A DNA stretch of 64,000 bases. Origin: Ectobacillus sp. JY-23 (lineage in GTDB: Bacteria; Bacillota; Bacilli; Bacillales; Bacillaceae_G). Under the pieces are notes generated by a model that made no database searches, was not told the DNA's origin, and was given only the letters and a program-made list of their open reading frames with translations. The position numbers were made by a program, and so were the translations under genes. Shown here in pieces: positions 59,055 through 64,000 of this stretch. How positions within the stretch are numbered: the stretch's first letter is position 1; every line of letters starts with the position of its first letter. The stretch covers positions 1,550,001 to 1,614,000 of the forward strand of contig NZ_CP095462.1 in assembly GCF_023022965.1 (NCBI RefSeq), given 5' to 3'.

Positions 59055-59471
59055 CTATTGTTTGCTGTCTAAGTAACCTTGTAAGATGACAACTGCTGCC
59101 ATTTTATCAATTACTTGTTTGCGCTTTTTCCGACTTACATCCGCAGAAATTAAGAACCGCTCCGCTGCCATAGTAGACAGACGCTCGTCCCACATGATGA
59201 CTTCAAGACCGAATAATGCGCGCAGATCCTCAGCGAACTTTTGGCAAGCTTCGCCGCGTGGACCGATTGTGCCGTTCATATTTTTCGGCAACCCTACCAC
59301 TATCTTATCCACATTGTACTGTTTTACTAACTCCTCAATACGATTAAATCCAAATTGATTACGCTCTTCATTGATTTTAATCGTTTCGATACCTTGAGCC
59401 GTCCAGCCCATTTCATCGCTAAGCGCAACGCCGACCGTTTTCGTGCCGACATCTAAACCAAGTATGCGCAT
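59055..59471 (-). CDS. ruvX: Holliday-junction resolvase-like protein RuvX (YqgF)
   Basis: A 138-residue RNase H-fold protein with [16 protein letters not shown] at the N-terminus and [15 protein letters not shown] and [10 protein letters not shown] motifs carrying the acidic active-site residues. YqgF proteins act in 16S rRNA 5'-end maturation and have been proposed as Holliday-junction resolvases. It is two bases from ireB and in the conserved ireB-ruvX-yrzB order. Confidence 0.94.
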   Translation of the reverse strand: MRILGLDVGTKTVGVALSDEMGWTAQGIETIKINEERNQFGFNRIEELVKQYNVDKIVVGLPKNMNGTIGPRGEACQKFAEDLRALFGLEVIMWDERLSTMAAERFLISADVSRKKRKQVIDKMAAVVILQGYLDSKQ

Positions 59472-59473
59472 GT

Positions 59474-59740
59474 TTAGTCCTCACGATGATGCTTTAAATA
59501 CGACTTTACCAACTCTTCAATTAACTCATCGCGCTCAAGCTTACGGATATTGTTACGTGCGTCTTTATGACGAGGTATGTACGCAGGGTCGCCGCTCAAT
59601 AAATAACCCACAATTTGATTGATGGGATTATAGCCTTTTTCTTGAAGTGCATCATACACCGTAAATAATACTTCATTCACTTGGACACTTTGCTTTTCTT
59701 CTTGAAACGTAAACTTCATCGTTTTATCGAACTGGTCCAT
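59474..59740 (-). CDS. ireB: IreB family regulatory phosphoprotein
   Basis: An 88-residue protein ([20 protein letters not shown]) of the UPF0297/IreB family. In Enterococcus IreB is phosphorylated by the PASTA kinase IreK and limits cephalosporin resistance; the Bacillus role is less clear. The threonine-containing N-terminus is conserved. The start is ATG 59740, six bases behind GAGGTG. Confidence 0.93.
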   Translation of the reverse strand: MDQFDKTMKFTFQEEKQSVQVNEVLFTVYDALQEKGYNPINQIVGYLLSGDPAYIPRHKDARNNIRKLERDELIEELVKSYLKHHRED

Positions 59741-59764
59741 AGTAAGCACCTCGCTTTAAATAGG

Positions 59765-59788
59765 GATAGGGAGATTACTCTCCCTATC
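59765..59788 (-). promoter_or_regulatory. hairpin between alaS and ireB
   Basis: GATAGGGAGA / TCTCCCTATC with a 4-base loop; no T run follows, so it may protect or process the message. Confidence 0.5.
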
Positions 59789-59807
59789 ATTGTACACCAA
59801 ACCAGTC

Positions 59808-62447
59808 TTAATTTAAAATAGATTTAACATACTCCGTTGCATATGAAATCGCTTCATCTACTTTATTAGGGTCTTTTCCGCCCGCTTGCGCCATGTCCGG
59901 ACGACCGCCGCCGCCGCCGCCGCAAATAGAAGCTGCGCCTTTCACCAGATTTCCTGCATGGAATTTACCTGTAAGATCTTTTGTAACACCTGCAAGCAAG
60001 TTTACTTTTCCTTCATTAACAGCGGCAAGTAAAATAACGCCGGAACCAATTTTATGTTTCAAATCGTCCATCATCGTACGCAAGTTGTTTACGTCCGCGA
60101 CGTTCACCTTACTTGCAAGAACGCTTACGCCATCAACTACTTGTACTTGATCTGTTAAGTTACCTGCTTCAATATTGCTTAGCTTCGCTGCCAAAGATTC
60201 GTTTTCTTTTTGCAGTTGCTTCACTTCCGCAAACAAGCCGTCTACCCTTGTTAAAATATCCTTTGTGTTCGTTTTCAGCTTGCTTGCTGTTTCTTTCAGA
60301 AGCGACACTTGACTGTTCATCATTTCATAAGCAGCCTTGCCTGTTACTGCCTCAATACGACGTGTACCTGCACCAATACCGGATTCTGATACCAGTTTAA
60401 AGATACCGATTGACGATGTATTTTCAACATGGCAACCACCGCAAAGCTCTAGGCTGTAGTCTCCAACTTGTACAACGCGAACCACATCACCGTACTTTTC
60501 ACCAAACAGCGCCATTGCGCCCATCGCTTTTGCTTCTTCAATTGGCTTTTGAGAAATAACAACCGGAATACTATCCCAAATCTTTTCATTTACAATACGT
60601 TCAATTTTTTCGAGCTCTTCTGCTGTCACTTGACCAAAGTGAGAGAAGTCAAAGCGTAAACGCTCAGATGTCACAAGAGAGCCTGCTTGATTAACATGTG
60701 TGCCTAAAACATCTTTTAACGCCTGATGTAAAATATGCGTCGCTGTATGATTTTTAATTACACTTGCGCGATTTGAAGCATCAACTACAGCCGTTAGTGT
60801 TGCACCTTCTTGCAATGTACCTTCTAGTACAACCACTTTGTGCAGGTTTTGCCCGTTCGGTGCTTTTTGTACATCTTTCACTGCAACCTTGACACCCTCA
60901 GCAATTAATTGACCTTCATCTGCAATTTGACCGCCGCTCTCTGCATAAAACGGAGTGACATCCAAAATAAGTTGTGCCTCTTCACCCGCATTTACAACTT
61001 GTGCGTACTCGCCGTTTTGTAGCAACGCTACAATTGTGCTTGTCGCCTGCAATTCATTGTAACCTACAAATTGACTTTCCACTTTGATTTCTCCAAGAAC
61101 ACCACCTTGTACTTGCATGGAATCTACATCTTGACGGGCTGCTCTCGCGCGTTCACGCTGCTGTTCCATCTCTGCTTCAAAGCCGCTGTGATCTACTGTC
61201 ATGCCTGCTTCTTCTGCATATTCATCCGTTAATTCAATTGGAAAGCCGTATGTGTCATACAATCGGAATGCATCTGCACCAGAAAGAACCGTGCTACCTG
61301 CTGCTTTTGCCTTTTCAATCACTTGCGCTAAAATCGCTTCTCCTTCGTGAAGTGTTTCGTGGAAGCGCTCCTCTTCGTTTTTCACAACGCGTTGAATAAA
61401 TTCTGTCTTCTCTTTCACTTCTGGATAGAAGTCTTGCATAATCTCACCAACAACCGGTACTAGCTCATACATGAAAGGACGATTAATATTCAATTTCTTC
61501 GCATATCGTACTGCACGGCGCAATAAGCGACGCAGTACATACCCGCGACCTTCATTAGAAGGCAGTGCTCCGTCCCCCACTGCGAATGTTACCGTACGAA
61601 TATGGTCAGCAATTACTTTGAATGCTGTGTCCTTCTCTACATCGCCGCCGCGGTATTTCTCACCCGAGATAGATTCTGTTGCGCCGATGATTGGCATAAA
61701 CAAATCTGTATCGAAGTTTGTCGGTACGTCTTGTACCACAGAAGCCATACGCTCAAGACCCATGCCTGTATCGATGTTTTTCTTTGGAAGCGGCGTATAC
61801 GTACCGTCTGGATTATGGTTGAATTGGGAGAATACCAAGTTCCACACCTCAAGATAACGCTCGTTTTCACCGCCTGGATATAACTCTGGATCAGACGGGT
61901 CGTTACCATAGGCTTCACCGCGATCATAGAAGATCTCTGTATTCGGGCCACTTGGACCTTCGCCAATATCCCAGAAGTTTTCTTCTAAGCGAATAATACG
62001 CTCTTTCGGAACACCCATCTTTTCATTCCAAATTTGGAACGCTTCATCGTCTTCTGGGTGAATCGTAACAGAAAGCTTTTCTTTATCAAAACCAATCCAT
62101 TTTTCGCTTGTTAAAAACTCCCAAGCCCATGTAATTGCCTCTTCTTTAAAATAATCGCCAATGGAGAAGTTCCCCATCATTTCAAAGAATGTATGGTGAC
62201 GTGCTGTTTTTCCAACGTTTTCGATGTCGTTTGTACGAATGGATTTTTGTGCATTTGTGATACGTGGATTTGCTGGAATTACACGACCGTCAAAGTACTT
62301 TTTCAATGTTGCTACACCGCTGTTGATCCATAGTAGCGACGGATCTTCATGCGGAACAAGAGACGCGCTCGGCTCTACAGCATGTCCTTTTTCTTGGAAA
62401 AAATCTAAAAACATTTGGCGAATTTCTGCTGCTTTTAACTTCTTCAT
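59808..62447 (-). CDS. alaS: alanyl-tRNA synthetase
   Basis: An 879-residue class II synthetase in full domain order: a catalytic domain from the N-terminus (motif around [18 protein letters not shown]), a tRNA-recognition helical domain, an editing domain with [11 protein letters not shown] and CGGCHV for zinc, and a C-Ala/DHHA1 domain ending in a glycine run ([17 protein letters not shown]). It charges tRNA-Ala and clears mischarged serine and glycine. Expression is controlled by an alanine T-box upstream. Confidence 0.98.
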   Translation of the reverse strand: MKKLKAAEIRQMFLDFFQEKGHAVEPSASLVPHEDPSLLWINSGVATLKKYFDGRVIPANPRITNAQKSIRTNDIENVGKTARHHTFFEMMGNFSIGDYFKEEAITWAWEFLTSEKWIGFDKEKLSVTIHPEDDEAFQIWNEKMGVPKERIIRLEENFWDIGEGPSGPNTEIFYDRGEAYGNDPSDPELYPGGENERYLEVWNLVFSQFNHNPDGTYTPLPKKNIDTGMGLERMASVVQDVPTNFDTDLFMPIIGATESISGEKYRGGDVEKDTAFKVIADHIRTVTFAVGDGALPSNEGRGYVLRRLLRRAVRYAKKLNINRPFMYELVPVVGEIMQDFYPEVKEKTEFIQRVVKNEEERFHETLHEGEAILAQVIEKAKAAGSTVLSGADAFRLYDTYGFPIELTDEYAEEAGMTVDHSGFEAEMEQQRERARAARQDVDSMQVQGGVLGEIKVESQFVGYNELQATSTIVALLQNGEYAQVVNAGEEAQLILDVTPFYAESGGQIADEGQLIAEGVKVAVKDVQKAPNGQNLHKVVVLEGTLQEGATLTAVVDASNRASVIKNHTATHILHQALKDVLGTHVNQAGSLVTSERLRFDFSHFGQVTAEELEKIERIVNEKIWDSIPVVISQKPIEEAKAMGAMALFGEKYGDVVRVVQVGDYSLELCGGCHVENTSSIGIFKLVSESGIGAGTRRIEAVTGKAAYEMMNSQVSLLKETASKLKTNTKDILTRVDGLFAEVKQLQKENESLAAKLSNIEAGNLTDQVQVVDGVSVLASKVNVADVNNLRTMMDDLKHKIGSGVILLAAVNEGKVNLLAGVTKDLTGKFHAGNLVKGAASICGGGGGGRPDMAQAGGKDPNKVDEAISYATEYVKSILN

Positions 62448-62475
62448 GTATACTTCCTCCTTATTTTTTGGACAA

Positions 62476-62705
62476 ATAAAAAACTCCCGCCCCCATAGCA
62501 GGGACGAGAGTATACTCGCGTTACCACCCTGATTATGGACCGGAGTCCATCACCTCAAGTTGCCGTAACGTGGCAAGACGGCAGGTGTTAGCTGCTCTCA
62601 GGATTAGCGTTCCGTCACTCTTCATCTGAAAGTCCTTTCAGCCTACGGGACCTCTCTCTGGAAAATGGGCTGTGACGTACTCGATCCGTCATGGATTTAT
62701 GTATT
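62476..62705 (-). promoter_or_regulatory. T-box riboswitch of alaS (specifier GCT, Ala)
   Basis: The leader shows the AGTA motif, AGAGAG, and the pairing CGTCAC/GTGACG below it. The specifier loop GAAC-GCT-A has its specifier at 62606-62608. AGGGTGGTAACGCG (62518-62531) and a GC-rich terminator with T run follow. It raises alaS when tRNA-Ala is uncharged. Confidence 0.95.
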
Positions 62706-62712
62706 CAAGCGA

Positions 62713-62742
62713 ATTATAGCCTACAATTCATAGCCTTGTCAA
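62713..62742 (-). promoter_or_regulatory. promoter of alaS
   Basis: TTGACA, 18 bases, TATAAT on the minus strand; the -35 overlaps the stop codon of yrrI. Confidence 0.85.
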
Positions 62743-63800
62743 CGTCTTGCGAGCAGTCTTTTGGAATGAATAATGATAGTACGTAATACTGCAAGTACTG
62801 GCACCGCAAGCAGCAGCCCCGGCAATCCGGCAATCTCACCGCCTACTAATAAAGCGAACATAATTACAACCGGATGCATCCGAAGGGATTTGCCCACGAT
62901 ATACGGTGATAATATATTACTTTCTAAGAACTGCAAGATAGCGAGCGCTACCCCAGCTTTGATTACCATGTTGACCGATACGGTTGCGGCAACGATCAGA
63001 GTTGGAATTGCTCCTAAAATAGGACCAAAGTACGGAATAATATCCGTAACACCTATGAGAATTCCAAGTAACAATGGATATTTTAAGCCAATAATCCAAA
63101 ATGCAAATGCAGCAACTCCAGCCAATACGGCACACACAAATAGTTGACCACGAATATAGTTTCCCAGTGATTTATCAATATCATCTACAAGCTTTCTCCC
63201 CTCTGCACACCACTTCCCCGGGACACATCGCCAAAAAAAGTGATACATGCGATCATAGTCTTTAAGCAAGTAGAATACGATGAATGGAATGAGTACAATG
63301 ATTAACAGAGAATCCAATATTCCCTGTGCCGTACTCATCATCCGATCCAAAAAAGATTGTAGCTTAGCTTCAACACCAAGAAACGCCTCTCTTAGCTTGT
63401 CCGTCACAAATTCCGGAAAATTGGCTGTTCTTGTTTCTACCTGCTTGGTCCAGCTTTCGTACATATTAATAAATTGCGGGAAATTACGGTTCATGTCCTT
63501 TAATTGAGAGATTGCTGCAGGAACACCTTTATATACCCCATAACCTACCCCTCCAAAAAATAAGATATATATGAGTAAAATAGCGAGAACACGCGGCATT
63601 CCTCTTTGATGTAGCTTCTCCACAAGTGGATGCAATAAGTAAGCAATAAAATAAGCTGTTAAAAACGGAATTATCACCAATTTCATTAATTGCAAAAGAG
63701 GAAACCACATTGGCCTTAGCTTCCAAAATACAAGCAAACATAAAAACAACAGTAAAAGCAGGGCCAAACGGTAAATCCAAATTAGCTTAATATTTTTCAC
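62739..63800 (-). CDS. yrrI: AI-2E family transporter YrrI
   Basis: A 353-residue polytopic membrane protein with about seven to eight helices, a large central soluble loop (about residues 95-150), and the family segment GVTDIIPYFGPILGAIPTLIV. AI-2E proteins include Na+/H+ antiporters and exporters; the substrate here is unknown, and the AI-2 link is doubtful for most members. It lies directly upstream of the alaS T-box, the normal Bacillus arrangement. Confidence 0.9.
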   Translation of the reverse strand: MKNIKLIWIYRLALLLLLFLCLLVFWKLRPMWFPLLQLMKLVIIPFLTAYFIAYLLHPLVEKLHQRGMPRVLAILLIYILFFGGVGYGVYKGVPAAISQLKDMNRNFPQFINMYESWTKQVETRTANFPEFVTDKLREAFLGVEAKLQSFLDRMMSTAQGILDSLLIIVLIPFIVFYLLKDYDRMYHFFWRCVPGKWCAEGRKLVDDIDKSLGNYIRGQLFVCAVLAGVAAFAFWIIGLKYPLLLGILIGVTDIIPYFGPILGAIPTLIVAATVSVNMVIKAGVALAILQFLESNILSPYIVGKSLRMHPVVIMFALLVGGEIAGLPGLLLAVPVLAVLRTIIIHSKRLLARR

Positions 63801-63868
63801 CGCACATCCCTCCGTTTCTCTAGTGTGAGAAACATATGGACTCTTTATGCAAAGTCATCAAATACAAT

Positions 63869-64000
63869 AGCTGTGTTACAGTCAGAAGTTAATGATCGAC
63901 CCTTGTTGATTGGAGGTGATAATCCTGCTGGAAAAGCAAGTCAAAAGGCGACCTCGCAAACGCATAGCGCCGAGGAAACTCTCTGCCGAGGAAACTCTCT
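63869..64000. mobile_element. MITE-like repeat, copy 4 (runs off window)
   Basis: The left end AGCTGTGTTACAG and internal blocks (CTGCTGGAAAAGCAAGTC, GCGACCTCGCA, CGCATAGCGC) match copy 1 in the same orientation. A 16-base segment (GCCGAGGAAACTCTCT) is repeated in tandem at the window edge. The right end is not visible. Confidence 0.75.

Overview
The window is a low-GC Firmicute chromosome from an endospore-forming Bacillaceae. Gene content and protein resemblance suggest a relative of the Bacillus cereus group or a neighbouring genus, but the species cannot be fixed from sequence reading alone. Sporulation genes (gpr, sigK, sda), the comE locus, a CIRCE-controlled hrcA-dnaK operon, T-box leaders and the yrrT-mtnN-mccAB sulfur operon are all typical of the group. 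Most core genes lie on the minus strand.

Region 1 (1-28.3 kb) is a conserved core block. It holds yqeY-rpsU, deoC, mtaB-rsmE-prmA-dnaJ-dnaK-grpE-hrcA-hemW-lepA, yqxA-gpr, rpsT (plus strand), holA, yqzM (plus), comEC-comEB-comEA, comER (plus), the ribosome and NAD cluster yqeM-rsfS-yqeK-nadD-yhbY-aroE-yqeH-yqeG, sda (plus, behind a cluster of DnaA boxes), psd and an uninterrupted sigK. spoIIP, which often sits beside gpr, is absent here.

Region 2 (28.3-45.9 kb) is accessory and partly decaying. It contains a DUF4259 gene, a MITE-like repeat with a target duplication, three broken genes (DUF3231, a short-chain dehydrogenase, an AtoE-type transporter), two TetR regulators each divergent from its probable target, an exonuclease, a YeiH-type transporter, lysA and an OppA-like lipoprotein. 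It also holds an amino-acid permease behind two tandem T-boxes that both read as phenylalanine (TTC), an M20 hydrolase, an ABC exporter, and an uncharacterised lipoprotein/HEAT-like pair next to a DUF4097 protein.

Region 3 (45.9-64 kb) returns to core order. It holds yrhC, a small membrane protein, mccB-mccA-mtnN-yrrT (methionine-to-cysteine conversion with a CymR-like site), yrrS-pbpI-greA-udk, the tRNA wobble-uridine module trhP2-trhP1-trmR, mltG, yrzB-ruvX-ireB, alaS behind an alanine T-box, and yrrI. Three further copies of the MITE-like repeat lie at 46.3, 50.4 and 63.9 kb. No new defence or biosynthetic system was recognised. The most novel signals are the repeat family, the tandem T-box leader, and a possibly leaderless divergent regulator pair.
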